A stretch of 64,000 nucleotides of DNA. Source: Nitrospirillum pindoramense (GTDB lineage Bacteria > Pseudomonadota > Alphaproteobacteria > Azospirillales > Azospirillaceae). Where the stretch lies: assembly GCF_007827955.1 (NCBI RefSeq), contig NZ_VITR01000001.1:62001-126000 (forward strand), given 5' to 3'. Shown piece by piece: positions 33,727-42,641 of this stretch. Made by a program: the position numbers and the translations under genes. Numbering within the stretch: position 1 is the first letter of the stretch; each line of letters starts with the position of its first letter. Under the pieces are notes generated by a model. That model made no database searches, was not told the DNA's origin, and saw only the letters and a list, made by a program, of their open reading frames with translations.

Positions 33727-36177
33727 ATGCTGATGTACCACCTGCGGCTCGCGGTGCGCGTGCTGGTGCGCCAACGACTCTATACCGTCCTCAACATCGC
33801 GGGCTTGGCCTTGGGCATTGCCACGGCGGCCATGATCGGCCTCTTCGTCTGGCATGAGATGCACTTCGACGGCTTTTACAGCAATGCCGCCCGCGTTTTC
33901 CGCGTACTCCCCACCCAGTACCTGCCCGGCCATGAGCCCAGCCGCATGACGGTGACGGCCAAGCCCCTGGGCCCCGTCCTCGCGGCGGACCTGCCGGAGG
34001 TGGAAGCCATGGTGCGGGTGGCGCGCCATGCCGTGGTGTTGCGCGACAAGGGCACGCCGGTGGAGGACCGCATCGCGCTGGTGGATGCGCCCTTCTTCCG
34101 CCTGTTCGACTTTCCCTTCCTGGCGGGCGACCCGGCCACGGCCTTGGCCGGACCGGGCACCGTGGTCCTGACGGAGGGCCAGGCCCGCCGCTATTTCGGC
34201 ACGACGGAGGTTTTGGGCCGGACCCTGACCCTGACGTCCGGCGCCGGGTTGGTGGTGACGGGCGTGGTGCGGGACCTGCCGTCCAACACCCTGTTCAGCC
34301 GCGACACGCCCACCCAGATTTGGACCAACATCGCCACCAAGTTCCAGGACGGTTGGGACCCCTTGTTCGCCGCCAAGGATACCCGGTGGCGGGATGAGTT
34401 CCTGCAAACCTTCGTGATGCTGCGGCCGGGCGTTGACCCGGCGACCCTGGCGCCGCGCTTCCCGGCCCTGCTGGCGGCCCACCGCGAAGGCATGGAGACT
34501 GTGGCCCCGGGCCTGGTGGAAACCCTGGAATTGCAGCCGCTGACGGCCATGCACATCGAGCCGATGGAGGGCAGGGGCGTTTCCCCCACCACATTGGCCG
34601 GGTTCGTGGGCATCGCCGGCCTGGTGCTGGCCATCGCCGTCGTCAATTTCGTGAACCTGTCGACCGCCCGCTCCTCATTGCGGGCGCGCGAGGTCGCCAT
34701 CCGCAAGACCTTGGGCGGCCAGCGCGGTCAGCTCGTGGCGCAGTTCCTGCTGGAATCGATGCTGCTGGCCCTGGTGGCCGGCCTGTTGGGGCTGGTGCTG
34801 GTGGAACTGGCCATGCCGCGTTTCCTGCGCCTTCTGAACCTGCGGCTGGATGCGGGTTTCCTGTCCAGCGCCTGGCTTTTCGCGGCCATTTCACCGCTGG
34901 TGCTGGTTGTCGGTCTGGTGGGCGGCCTCTACCCCGCTTATGACCTGTCGCGGCCCCGGCCCACCGACCTGCTTCGGGCCAGCCGGGCGAGCGGCGGCGG
35001 GCGGATGCGCGCCGCCCTGGTCATGCTGCAGTTCACGGTGGCCATCGTATTGGGGATCGCCACCGTCGTCATCGGCCAGCAGACCCGCTATGCCAGTACG
35101 CAGAACCTTGGCTTCCGGGCGGAGGGGGCGGTGGTGCTGCGCGGATTGGACCGACCGGCGGGGCTGGTCGGCATCGATGCCCTGCGCGACGTGCTGCGGC
35201 GCGTCCCTGGCGTCGCCGCCGTCGGCGCCGCCGCCAATGTGCCCAGCGACCGCAGCGAATGGACCAACAACTACCGCCTGCCGGAGGCGCCGGCCGGCGC
35301 ACCCGACCTGCTGATCCGGACCGAGCCGGTGGACGCGGACTATCTGCAGGCCCTGGGCGTGCCCCTGCGGGCGGGACGCCTGTTCGACCCGGCGCGACCG
35401 GGCGACATCACCAGCCATGCCGCCCTGCGGGCGGGTACCGGAGGCGTCACCATTCCCGTCGTGCTGTCGGGCACGGCGGTGCGGCGCCTGGGCTTGGCCA
35501 CACCGGAACAGGCGGTGGGGCGGACGGTGATGTATGGCGGCGGCACCGCGCTGACCATCATCGGCGTGGTCGACGACGTGCAGTTCGGCAGCGCCCATTC
35601 CGGTTTCGAGCCCACGATTTACCTGGCCATGCATGACGACCGCTCCGTCCTGCTGGTGCGCCTGTCGCCCACGGCCGATGGCGCCACCCTGGCCGCCATC
35701 GATGACACCTGGCGCCGGCTGTTCCCGGATCTGCCGCTGACGCGTGAATTCCTGGATGACCACATCCGCCAGGTCTACGCGGACGAGGCGCGGCAGGGGG
35801 ATCTTCTGGCCCTGTTCTCCGGCCTCGCCATCCTGATCGCCTGCCTGGGCCTGTTCGGTTTGGCGGCGTTCATGGCGGAACGGCGCACCAAGGAGATCGG
35901 CTTGCGCAAGGTGCTGGGCGCCGGCGTGGCCGACATCGTGCGCCTGCTGGTCTGGCAATTCAGCAAGCCGGTGCTGGTGGCCAACCTGGTTGCCTGGCCT
36001 GTCGCCTGGGTCCTGATGGGCCGCTGGCTAGGGGGCTTTGTCTATCGCATCCAGATGGACCCGCTGGTCTTCGCGCTGGCCAGCCTTGGGGCCTTGCTGA
36101 TCGCCTGGATCACGGTGGCGGGCCACGCCGCGCGGGTGGCGGTGGCCAAGCCGGTGCAGGCGTTACGTTATGAGTGA
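33727..36177 (+). CDS. Double-FtsX ABC permease 4
   Basis: 816 residues. TM1 as in permease 3, WHEMHFDGFYSNAARVFRVL, FtsX block with AREVAIRKTLGGQRGQ, second periplasmic domain (VVDDVQFGSAHSGFEPTIYL), final block ERRTKEIGLRKVLGAGVADI and end KPVQALRYE. ATG 33727 is chosen by comparison with permease 3; an earlier GTG at 33694 overlaps the permease 3 stop and could add 11 residues (TIRTEGKGAP), but the same 11 codons also exist as spacer before permease 3. Last permease of the run; a GH28 gene follows after 99 bases. Confidence 0.9.
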   Translation: MLMYHLRLAVRVLVRQRLYTVLNIAGLALGIATAAMIGLFVWHEMHFDGFYSNAARVFRVLPTQYLPGHEPSRMTVTAKPLGPVLAADLPEVEAMVRVARHAVVLRDKGTPVEDRIALVDAPFFRLFDFPFLAGDPATALAGPGTVVLTEGQARRYFGTTEVLGRTLTLTSGAGLVVTGVVRDLPSNTLFSRDTPTQIWTNIATKFQDGWDPLFAAKDTRWRDEFLQTFVMLRPGVDPATLAPRFPALLAAHREGMETVAPGLVETLELQPLTAMHIEPMEGRGVSPTTLAGFVGIAGLVLAIAVVNFVNLSTARSSLRAREVAIRKTLGGQRGQLVAQFLLESMLLALVAGLLGLVLVELAMPRFLRLLNLRLDAGFLSSAWLFAAISPLVLVVGLVGGLYPAYDLSRPRPTDLLRASRASGGGRMRAALVMLQFTVAIVLGIATVVIGQQTRYASTQNLGFRAEGAVVLRGLDRPAGLVGIDALRDVLRRVPGVAAVGAAANVPSDRSEWTNNYRLPEAPAGAPDLLIRTEPVDADYLQALGVPLRAGRLFDPARPGDITSHAALRAGTGGVTIPVVLSGTAVRRLGLATPEQAVGRTVMYGGGTALTIIGVVDDVQFGSAHSGFEPTIYLAMHDDRSVLLVRLSPTADGATLAAIDDTWRRLFPDLPLTREFLDDHIRQVYADEARQGDLLALFSGLAILIACLGLFGLAAFMAERRTKEIGLRKVLGAGVADIVRLLVWQFSKPVLVANLVAWPVAWVLMGRWLGGFVYRIQMDPLVFALASLGALLIAWITVAGHAARVAVAKPVQALRYE

Positions 36178-36276
36178 TCCCCCGGTACTAGCGCCAGTGC
36201 GACACCGTGCCGTTTGACGTCTTCGGGGACCCGTCACTCTATCGCCTTGAATCCTGATCAAGGACAGTGGCGTCGC

Positions 36277-37596
36277 ATGCTCCCGGCCCTCATCTCGATG
36301 ATACTGCTTGGCGCCGTCCTCCTGGCGGCCCCGGCTCAGGCGCAGGACCGCCGGGCGGTCAGTGAGCCCAGCCTCCCGGTACAGCTTTGCGCCACCCTAT
36401 CCCCGTCCCCGGCCTCGGCGGAAGGCCGCTGGCCGGAGGAGACCCAGCGCCTGCAATCTGCGATCAACCACTGTCCCTCCGGCGGTGCCGTTCGCCTGGT
36501 TGCCGATGCCCAGGGCGGGCGTTTCCTCAGCGGACCACTCACCATGAAGTCCGGTGTCACGCTGTGGATCGATCGCGGCGCCATTCTCAGCGCCGTTCCG
36601 GACCCACGCGCTTACGATACCGGGGCGCGGCTTTGCGGTTCCGTCGCGGCGAAAGGGAGTGGCTGCCTGCCCTTCATCAGCTTCAAGGGGACGACCGGCG
36701 GCGGCATCGTCGGCGATGGCGAGATTGACGGCCAGGGGGGTGCGGTCATGGTCGGCCATGATGAGACGTGGTGGCAGATCGCCCGGCGCGCCGACCGGGA
36801 GGGCGGCAAGCAGAACAATCCCCGCTTGATCCAGGCGGATCACGCCCGTGACCTGACCTTCTATCGCATCACCTTGCGTAACGCGGCCAATTTTCACGTT
36901 ATGCTCGATGAGGTCGAGGGCGCGACCTTCTGGGGCGTGAAGATCGACACGCCCGCCGACGCGCGCAACACCGACGGCATTGATCCCAGCGCGTCGCAGG
37001 ATATCACCATCGTCCACAGCTATATCCGCGCCGGCGACGACAATATCGCGATCAAGGCCGGCAAGGGTGCCACCCGCCATGTCTCGATCCTGGACGACCA
37101 TTTCTATTGGGGCCACGGCCTGTCGATCGGCAGTGAGACCAATGCGGGGGTCAGCGACATCCTGGTCAGCGCCGTGACGCTCGACGGGACCGCCTCGGGC
37201 CTCCGCATCAAGAGCGATGTCAGCCGGGGCGGCCTGGTCACCCGGGTGCGCTATGAGGATGTGTGCCTGCGCGACAATCAGAAGCCGATTGATTTCGACA
37301 CCCGTTACGATGCCAGCGCCTGGGGCCTGTCGATCCCCGTCTATGAGGCGATCAGCCTGCACGACGTGACGGGGGCGGATGGCACGCTGATCCTGCGGGG
37401 CCATGACGGTGACCATCCCCTCACGGTCCAGTTTGACGGGGTGCGGTTTGGGCAGGGCGCGACCTGGCAGGTCGAAAATGTGGAGCTGTCCGCCGGGCCG
37501 GGCGGGGTCTCACCCACGCCGCCCGGCCTTACTCTGACACCGGCGGCGGGCCCGCCGCCCGACTGCGGGGGGCGCTGGGCGCCCTTTCCGGAATGA
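36277..37596 (+). CDS. Exported GH28 glycoside hydrolase (polygalacturonase-like)
   Basis: 439 residues. Signal peptide LPALISMILLGAVLLAAPAQ, then a right-handed beta-helix with GH28 signature sites in order: NTDG (ARNTDGIDP), GDDNIAIK, GHGLSIGS and RIK (GLRIKSD). These carry the catalytic Asp triad and the substrate-binding residues of polygalacturonases, so it probably cleaves pectic or other uronate-containing polysaccharide outside the cell. A TTG at 36214 would add 21 residues before the signal peptide and is rejected. It is in line with the permease operon but 99 bases away, so co-transcription is uncertain. No other pectin genes are near. Confidence 0.9.
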   Translation: MLPALISMILLGAVLLAAPAQAQDRRAVSEPSLPVQLCATLSPSPASAEGRWPEETQRLQSAINHCPSGGAVRLVADAQGGRFLSGPLTMKSGVTLWIDRGAILSAVPDPRAYDTGARLCGSVAAKGSGCLPFISFKGTTGGGIVGDGEIDGQGGAVMVGHDETWWQIARRADREGGKQNNPRLIQADHARDLTFYRITLRNAANFHVMLDEVEGATFWGVKIDTPADARNTDGIDPSASQDITIVHSYIRAGDDNIAIKAGKGATRHVSILDDHFYWGHGLSIGSETNAGVSDILVSAVTLDGTASGLRIKSDVSRGGLVTRVRYEDVCLRDNQKPIDFDTRYDASAWGLSIPVYEAISLHDVTGADGTLILRGHDGDHPLTVQFDGVRFGQGATWQVENVELSAGPGGVSPTPPGLTLTPAAGPPPDCGGRWAPFPE

Positions 37597-37678
37597 GCGC
37601 CATGCCGGGGCGGCCCTTGCCCCTGGGGGGCGCACGGTGCCAGCCTGCTTCCCTCGCACACACGGAAGGGGATGGGTC

Positions 37679-38662
37679 ATGGGCATGGCGGTGACAGGCG
37701 CGGATGTCGAGGCGGCGGCGAACCTGCTGGCGGGCAAGGCGGTGATGACGCCGCTGCTTACCAACGCAGCCCTGGACGCGGCGGTGGGCGCCCGGGTTCT
37801 GCTGAAGCCCGAGGTGCTGCAGCGCACCGGCTCCTTCAAGTTCCGCGGCGCCTATAACCGCCTGGGCCGCCTGACGGCCGAGGAAAGGGCGCGGGGCGTC
37901 GTCGCCTGGTCCTCCGGCAACCATGCCCAAGGCGTGGCGGAGGCCGCGCGGCTGGTGGGCACCAAGGCCACCATCGTCATGCCGGCCGACGCGCCCGCCA
38001 TCAAGGTGGCCGGCACGCGCGCCCTGGGGGCCGAGATCGTCTTCTACGATCGCTATACCGAGGATCGCGAGGTCATCGGGCGGGAGCTGAGCGCCCGCAC
38101 CGGGGCTGTGCTGGTCCCCTCCTATGACGATGTCCACATCATCGCCGGCCAGGGCACGGTGGGGCTGGAGATCGGGCACCAGGCGGCGGCCCTGGGCCTG
38201 ACGGTGGACGCCTGCCTGGTGAATTGCAGCGGCGGTGGCTTGGCCACCGGCACCGCCCTGGGCCTGAAGCAAACCTTCCCCGGCGCCCGCGTGCATACGG
38301 CGGAGCCGGAAGGCTTCGACGACATGGCGCGGTCGCTGGCGGCCGGGGCACGGCTGGCCAACGCGCCGGGGGGCAAGTCCTCCTGCGATGCCTTGCTGTC
38401 CCCCATTCCGGGCACCATCACCTTCCCCTTGGCCCAGGTCCTGCTGGGCCCCGGCCTGGTGGTGATGGAGGCGGAGGTGCGCGCCGCCATGCGGTTCGCG
38501 GCGGCGAACCTGAAGCTGGTGGTGGAGCCGGGCGGGGCGGTGGCGCTGGCGGCCCTGCTGTCCGGCAAGGTGGATGCCGCCGGGCGGACCATCGCCGTGG
38601 TGCTGTCGGGGGGCAACGTTGATCCGGCGTTCTACGCCGACGTGCTGAAGGAAGCGGCCTAA
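37679..38662 (+). CDS. Threonine/serine dehydratase-like PLP enzyme
   Basis: 327 residues, fold type II PLP enzyme. Seen: PLP-lysine motif GSFKFRGAYNRLG, SSGNHAQGVA, the phosphate-binding glycine loop SGGGLATG and a C-terminal LSGGNVDP. No ACT regulatory domain, so it resembles the catabolic/short threonine dehydratase and serine racemase branch. Expected to deaminate threonine or serine to 2-oxo acid and ammonia; racemase activity is possible. Start ATG 37679 follows GGAAGGGGATGG. Single gene ending in a strong hairpin. Confidence 0.85.
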   Translation: MGMAVTGADVEAAANLLAGKAVMTPLLTNAALDAAVGARVLLKPEVLQRTGSFKFRGAYNRLGRLTAEERARGVVAWSSGNHAQGVAEAARLVGTKATIVMPADAPAIKVAGTRALGAEIVFYDRYTEDREVIGRELSARTGAVLVPSYDDVHIIAGQGTVGLEIGHQAAALGLTVDACLVNCSGGGLATGTALGLKQTFPGARVHTAEPEGFDDMARSLAAGARLANAPGGKSSCDALLSPIPGTITFPLAQVLLGPGLVVMEAEVRAAMRFAAANLKLVVEPGGAVALAALLSGKVDAAGRTIAVVLSGGNVDPAFYADVLKEAA

Positions 38663-38669
38663 GGGTGAA

Positions 38670-38696
38670 GGCCGGCCGCACGGAATGCGGCCGGCC
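38670..38696. terminator. Strong hairpin between convergent genes
   Basis: Perfect 11-bp inverted repeat GGCCGGCCGCA/TGCGGCCGGCC with a 5-base loop, seven bases after the dehydratase stop and 11 before the opposing peroxiredoxin stop. No T-run, but position and stem strength favour a bidirectional terminator. Confidence 0.65.
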
Positions 38697-38707
38697 GCCA
38701 ATCCAGC

Positions 38708-39340
38708 CTATTTCGGCTGCGGAACGATGCGCAGGTAGGGCCTGGGCGCTGTCCACCCGTCCGGAAACTTGGCCTTGGCGGCCTCATCCGACACCGACAG
38801 GGCGATGATGACGTCGTCGCCTGCCTGCCAGTCGGCCGGGGTGGCCACGCTGTGACGGTCGGTCAGTTGCAGGCTGTCGATCACCCGCAGGATTTCGTGG
38901 AAGTTGCGGCCCGTGGTCTGCGGATAGGTCAGCAGCAGGCGCACCTTCTTCTTCGGGTCGATGACGAAGACGGTTCGGACGGTGTGCGTCTCGTCATGGT
39001 TGGGATGGATCATGTCGTAGAGCGCCGCCACCGCGCGGTCCGGGTCGGCGATCAGGGGGAAGTTCAGGGCGGCACCCTGCGTCTCCTCGATGTCCCGGGC
39101 CCAGTCGCGGTGGCGGCCCACCGGGTCCACCGACAGGCCGATGGGCTTAACGCCGCGCTTGTCGAATTCCGGCTTCAGCCGGGCGACGGCCCCCAGTTCG
39201 GTGGTGCAGACCGGCGTGAAGTCGCGCGGATGGGAGAACAGCACGGCCCAGCCGTCGCCGATCCAGTCATGGAAACGGATGGGGCCTTCCGACGTGTCGG
39301 CCTGGAAGTCGGGGGCGATGTCGCCCAGTCGCAGGGTCAT
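38708..39340 (-). CDS. 1-Cys peroxiredoxin (Prx6 type)
   Basis: 210 residues. Reduces peroxides in the cytoplasm through one peroxidatic Cys: FTPVCTTELG (Cys45), with the Prx6-type Arg and C-terminal dimer domain (LRIVPQPK end). DPDRAVAALYDMIHPN and VFVIDPKKKVRLLLTYPQTT are typical Prx6 text, and no resolving Cys is seen. Start ATG at 39340 with GGAGG upstream; the longer frame to 39604 is antisense to the next gene. Divergent from the small gene at 39447. Confidence 0.93.
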   Translation of the reverse strand: MTLRLGDIAPDFQADTSEGPIRFHDWIGDGWAVLFSHPRDFTPVCTTELGAVARLKPEFDKRGVKPIGLSVDPVGRHRDWARDIEETQGAALNFPLIADPDRAVAALYDMIHPNHDETHTVRTVFVIDPKKKVRLLLTYPQTTGRNFHEILRVIDSLQLTDRHSVATPADWQAGDDVIIALSVSDEAAKAKFPDGWTAPRPYLRIVPQPK

Positions 39341-39446
39341 GGCGTATCCTCCGGGGTGGTGCCGGCGGGGTTGGCAGCGCCGGCGATGATGCGCTATCGA
39401 AAAGGCCCGGCGCTCCCGCGCCGGATAGGCAGAGAGGGTGGATGGC

Positions 39447-39659
39447 ATGGAACTCGAGGATCGGTTGGCGGTGAAGCTGCTGGCCCAGGCCCAGGCCCTG
39501 CTGGGCAAGGCGATGAACGAGACGCTGTGCACACACCCCGACCGCCGCCTGGTGCGCGCGCTGGTGACGGACGCCCAGGCGATGATCGCCGAGTTCGGTG
39601 ACACGTATTTTGAGGAAAGGGCCGGGGCCCCCGCCGGGGATCAGGCCGCTTCGGGCTGA
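39447..39659 (+). CDS. Small helical protein of unknown function
   Basis: 70 residues, soluble: two amphipathic helices (LEDRLAVKLLAQAQALLGKA and RRLVRALVTDAQAMIAEFGD) and a disordered tail. No family recognised. ATG 39447 is supported by AGAGAGGG upstream; it overlaps the 3' end of the next, opposite-strand gene by 19 bases. Divergent from the peroxiredoxin gene, 106 bases between starts. Confidence 0.55.
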   Translation: MELEDRLAVKLLAQAQALLGKAMNETLCTHPDRRLVRALVTDAQAMIAEFGDTYFEERAGAPAGDQAASG

Positions 39660-39946
39660 CCCGGGCTGGTGGGGCCTTCCCAGCTGCGCCAGATTTGGCC
39701 GCGGCTGTCGCGGGTGCGGCGCTGGTCGGCCAATGCCGCCTCCAGGCTGCTCACCGCCCGCTCCACGGCCCGCACGCTGCGGAACCGCTGCCCGTCCAGG
39801 GCCTGGAACAGGGTGTGCGAGGCGAAGAACTGCACGTCCCGGCCGTCCTGCACGGCCAGCCCCGCCGTGTGGCGGGCGGTCTCGATGATGACCGCGGCGG
39901 GCGCGGGCGCCCGGACGATGTCCTGGTTTTGAAGTCGCTGGCTCAT
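39641..39946 (-). CDS. Small protein of unknown function
   Basis: 101 residues, no signal peptide. Reads QRLQNQDIVRAPAPAAVIIE, then GRDVQFFASHTLFQALDGQR and a helix RAVERAVSSLEAALADQRRT; the C-terminus is Pro/Gly-rich. No family recognised. Supported by a strong ribosome site (GGGAGCTCACC) before ATG 39946 and by normal codon use. Its leader contains the hairpin at 39961-39984. Tail-to-tail overlap with the gene at 39447. Confidence 0.55.
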   Translation of the reverse strand: MSQRLQNQDIVRAPAPAAVIIETARHTAGLAVQDGRDVQFFASHTLFQALDGQRFRSVRAVERAVSSLEAALADQRRTRDSRGQIWRSWEGPTSPGQPEAA

Positions 39947-39960
39947 GGTGAGCTCCCTCT

Positions 39961-39984
39961 ACACCCCCGCCATTACGGGGGTGT
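39961..39984. promoter_or_regulatory. 9-bp inverted repeat upstream of a small gene
   Basis: ACACCCCCG-CCATTA-CGGGGGTGT, a perfect 9-bp stem 15 bases upstream of the ATG at 39946, where it would overlap the leader or promoter. Could be an operator or an mRNA hairpin. Confidence 0.4.
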
Positions 39985-40761
39985 GAAAACAACACGATGG
40001 TTTTGTGGCTCGGGGCCCCGGGGCCCGGAACGGTGCGGCTGGGCCCGGCGGGACGCGTGTGGCGCGTCCGGCGGGGCATCAACAGCGGCAATCCATGCGC
40101 ATGAGGCGACAGCGTCCACCCGGGGCCGCCAGGGCGGCGCCGGGCAGGGGAATGACGGGCGTGGAAACTCGGGACGGATACGCGTGTGGGAAAGTGCTGG
40201 TCATTGCCTGGTCCTTCACGTTCCGGAGAACCACGAAGGGGCTTCGTGGCGCTTTAGCGGTTGGTGACGCGGCGCAAGCTGCTCCGTCAAATGGCCGCGG
40301 GCCGGTTGGCCGGGCCCCACACCGATAAGGGAACGAACGGGCGGTTGTTCCTGGCGGGTCGTGGGGCCCGGCGCTGGCCGGAAAGGACGCTGGGGGCGCC
40401 CCTTCCTTGATGCCAAGGCTGTCATCCGCCGATTTCCATGTCAATAAAGATTACAATGACGAATTTTTAATGTTGAATTGAGGGGCGGACGATAGTGGTG
40501 CGAATTGGTCATTTTCGGCGGGCATTCGACGCGGCGTGAAGGGTGCTTCGGCCGGGTGGCCGCGTCCGTGACGCCTGTCACCTGGAAGAGCGCCCATCCG
40601 GGGGCGCGACAATTCAACATATTGCCATGTTAAATTTGTGCACATCCCGCACGCATGCGTGGGCATTGACAGGCGCGCGTCGCCGTTGATCCTATGCCGG
40701 CCGGGGTATCGCCACCCGCCTTTAACATGTCGGCGACATTGGAATTGGAAAGGGAGCGCCC
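39985..40761. other. 777-base non-coding region before the ABC operon
   Basis: No supported gene. The left half is GC-rich with imperfect palindromes; 40440-40480 and 40615-40640 are AT-rich. Two perfect palindromes lie upstream of the binding-protein gene: CACGCATGCGTG (40650-40661) and ATGTCG-G-CGACAT (40737-40749), the latter 12 bases before the ATG and next to the ribosome site. I saw no tRNA, no sigma-54 element and no clear -35/-10 pair; a small RNA cannot be excluded. Confidence 0.45.
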
Positions 40762-41790
40762 ATGCGTCGTGCCTATTCGTCCCTGCTGACGGCCCTGCCG
40801 CTGATCGGCGCGCTGCTGGCGGCCCCGACCCACGCGGAGGCCCAGGCCGCCCAGCCGGTCATCCACATCGGCTACATCCCCGTGCTGGGGGCGGCCCCCG
40901 CCTACATCATCAGCCAGGAGGGCTGGGACAGGCAGGCGGGGTTCGAGCTGAAGCTGACGCAATTCGACAGCGGCCCCAACATGATCCTGGGCCTGGCGTC
41001 CGGCACGCTGGAGGCCTACATGGGCGGCATCGGCCCCCTGATGGTCGCCGGCTCCCAGGGCATCGCGGTCAAGGTCGTCGCCTCCACCGCGGTGGAGGAA
41101 CTGGTGGTGGCCGGTGGGCCGGAGCTGTCGGCCGAGGCGGCCAAGGGCGGCACGAAGGCGGAGGCGATTTCGCGCCTGGCCGCCAAGCTGGGCCGGCCGG
41201 TGAAGATCGCGACCCAGCCCGTGGGCTCCATCCCCGACACGGTGCTGAAGTACTGGTTGCAGGAGGATGAGCACGTCGACCCGGCCAAGGTGCAGATCGT
41301 GGCCATGGGCATCGACGCCACCCAGCAGGCCCTGTTGGCCGGCGCCGTGGACGCGGCCACCGTGCGTGAGCCGGCCCTGACCATCATCCAGGACCGTCAG
41401 CCGGCGGTGAAGGTGCTGGCCTATGGCAAGGACATGATCAAGGACCAGCCGGGCACCGTGCTGGGCGTCACCGCCGCCCTGGCCAAGGAGCATCCGGACC
41501 AGGTGCAGAAGCTGGTGGAACTGGTGGACAGGGCCGTCACCCTGATCGCCCAGGATCCGGCGCGCGCGGCGGCCGACGTGGAAAAGGTGCTGGGCCGTGG
41601 CATCGTGGACGTGAAGACCATGCAGCGGGCCCTGACGTCCCCCGCCTCGCAGTTCGTGGTCGACCCCCGCCGCATCGTGGAAAAGACCAAGACCTTGCAG
41701 GACTTCCAGGTGAAGACCGGCGTCTTGAAGAAGGCGGAGCCGCTGGATACGCTGTTCGACGCCAGCTACTACGAAAAACTCCATAAGTGA
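40762..41790 (+). CDS. ABC substrate-binding protein, SsuA/TauA-like
   Basis: 342 residues. Signal peptide (LTALPLIGALLAAPTHAEAQ), then a periplasmic binding fold of the NMT1/SsuA type: IHIGYIPVLGAAPAYIISQE, GLASGTLEAYMGGIGPLMVA, and a hinge region VGSIPDTVLKYWLQ. Such proteins bind sulfonates, taurine, nitrate or pyrimidine precursors; the ligand is not clear here. Start ATG 40762 with GGGAG upstream. First gene of a three-gene importer operon; a palindrome at 40737-40749 may be its operator. Confidence 0.87.
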   Translation: MRRAYSSLLTALPLIGALLAAPTHAEAQAAQPVIHIGYIPVLGAAPAYIISQEGWDRQAGFELKLTQFDSGPNMILGLASGTLEAYMGGIGPLMVAGSQGIAVKVVASTAVEELVVAGGPELSAEAAKGGTKAEAISRLAAKLGRPVKIATQPVGSIPDTVLKYWLQEDEHVDPAKVQIVAMGIDATQQALLAGAVDAATVREPALTIIQDRQPAVKVLAYGKDMIKDQPGTVLGVTAALAKEHPDQVQKLVELVDRAVTLIAQDPARAAADVEKVLGRGIVDVKTMQRALTSPASQFVVDPRRIVEKTKTLQDFQVKTGVLKKAEPLDTLFDASYYEKLHK

Positions 41791-41800
41791 GCGTCGTCGT

Positions 41801-42640
41801 TTGACCCCTCCCGCATCGCAGAACGGCCCCGGGGCGGAAACACCCGCCCCGGGCAAGCGCATTCCGCCGTCCGCCTTCCTGGCCAAGCCGTCCCGGCGGC
41901 ATCGCGGCCTGTGGGCGCTGCTGGGCGTGATCGCCTTCCTGGCGGTGTGGGAGGCGGTGCCTCGCCTGGGCCTGGTGCGCCCCGTCCTGCTGCCGCCGCC
42001 CAGCGCCATTCCGCAGGCCTTTGTAGCGGAGGTGCGCAGCGGCCAGTGGACCGACGCCATCGTCCACAGCCTGGTGCATTACTTTTGGGGCCTGCTCATC
42101 GGCTCGGTCACCGGCATTGCCGCCGGCGTGCTGACCGGCATGTCCCGGCGGCTGGAGGATTTCACCAGCTGGGTGGTGCGCCTGCTGCGGCCCATCCCCG
42201 GCCTGGCGTGGGTCCCCTTCGCCATCATCTGGTTCGGCGTCACCCCCACGGCGGCCACCTTCATCATCGTGCTGGGTGTCTTCTGGATCAATTACTTCGC
42301 GGCACTGGGCGCCGTGCAGGCGGTGGACCGGGACCTGCTGGAACTGGCCGACGCCTTCGGCCATCGCTCCGCCCTGGCCAAGCTGGTCAAGATCGTGCTG
42401 CCGGCGGCCTCCGGCACCATCCTGGCGGGCCTGCGCACCGGCCTGGGCCAGGCCTGGATGTCGGTGGTGGCGGCGGAACTGTTCGGCGTGCCGGGCCTGG
42501 GCCAGCGCATGATGCAGGCCAGTTCCCTGCTGGCGACCGATATCGTCATCGTCTACATGGCCACCATGGCCCTGTTCTACGGCCTAGTCGACATGGGTTT
42601 CGTCGCGGTGCGCGACCGCCTGATGCGGTGGAAGGCTTAA
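41801..42640 (+). CDS. ABC permease, SsuC/TauC-like
   Basis: 279 residues, about six TM helices, with the coupling EAA motif region ELADAFGHRSALAKLVKIVL. Seen: ALLGVIAFLAVWEAVPRLGL near the N-terminus and AGLRTGLGQAWMSVVAAELF, standard for the SsuC/TauC/NrtB branch. The start is TTG 41801, 10 bases after the binding-protein stop; no ATG or GTG fits before the first TM, and the ribosome site is weak. Works with the preceding binding protein and following ATPase to import the ligand through the inner membrane. Confidence 0.86.
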   Translation: MTPPASQNGPGAETPAPGKRIPPSAFLAKPSRRHRGLWALLGVIAFLAVWEAVPRLGLVRPVLLPPPSAIPQAFVAEVRSGQWTDAIVHSLVHYFWGLLIGSVTGIAAGVLTGMSRRLEDFTSWVVRLLRPIPGLAWVPFAIIWFGVTPTAATFIIVLGVFWINYFAALGAVQAVDRDLLELADAFGHRSALAKLVKIVLPAASGTILAGLRTGLGQAWMSVVAAELFGVPGLGQRMMQASSLLATDIVIVYMATMALFYGLVDMGFVAVRDRLMRWKA

Positions 42641-42641
42641 G

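Noticed and set aside
40079-40444. Open frame of 121 codons in the long gap
   Set aside because: No ribosome site, no start consistent with neighbours, and residue make-up unlike real proteins here.
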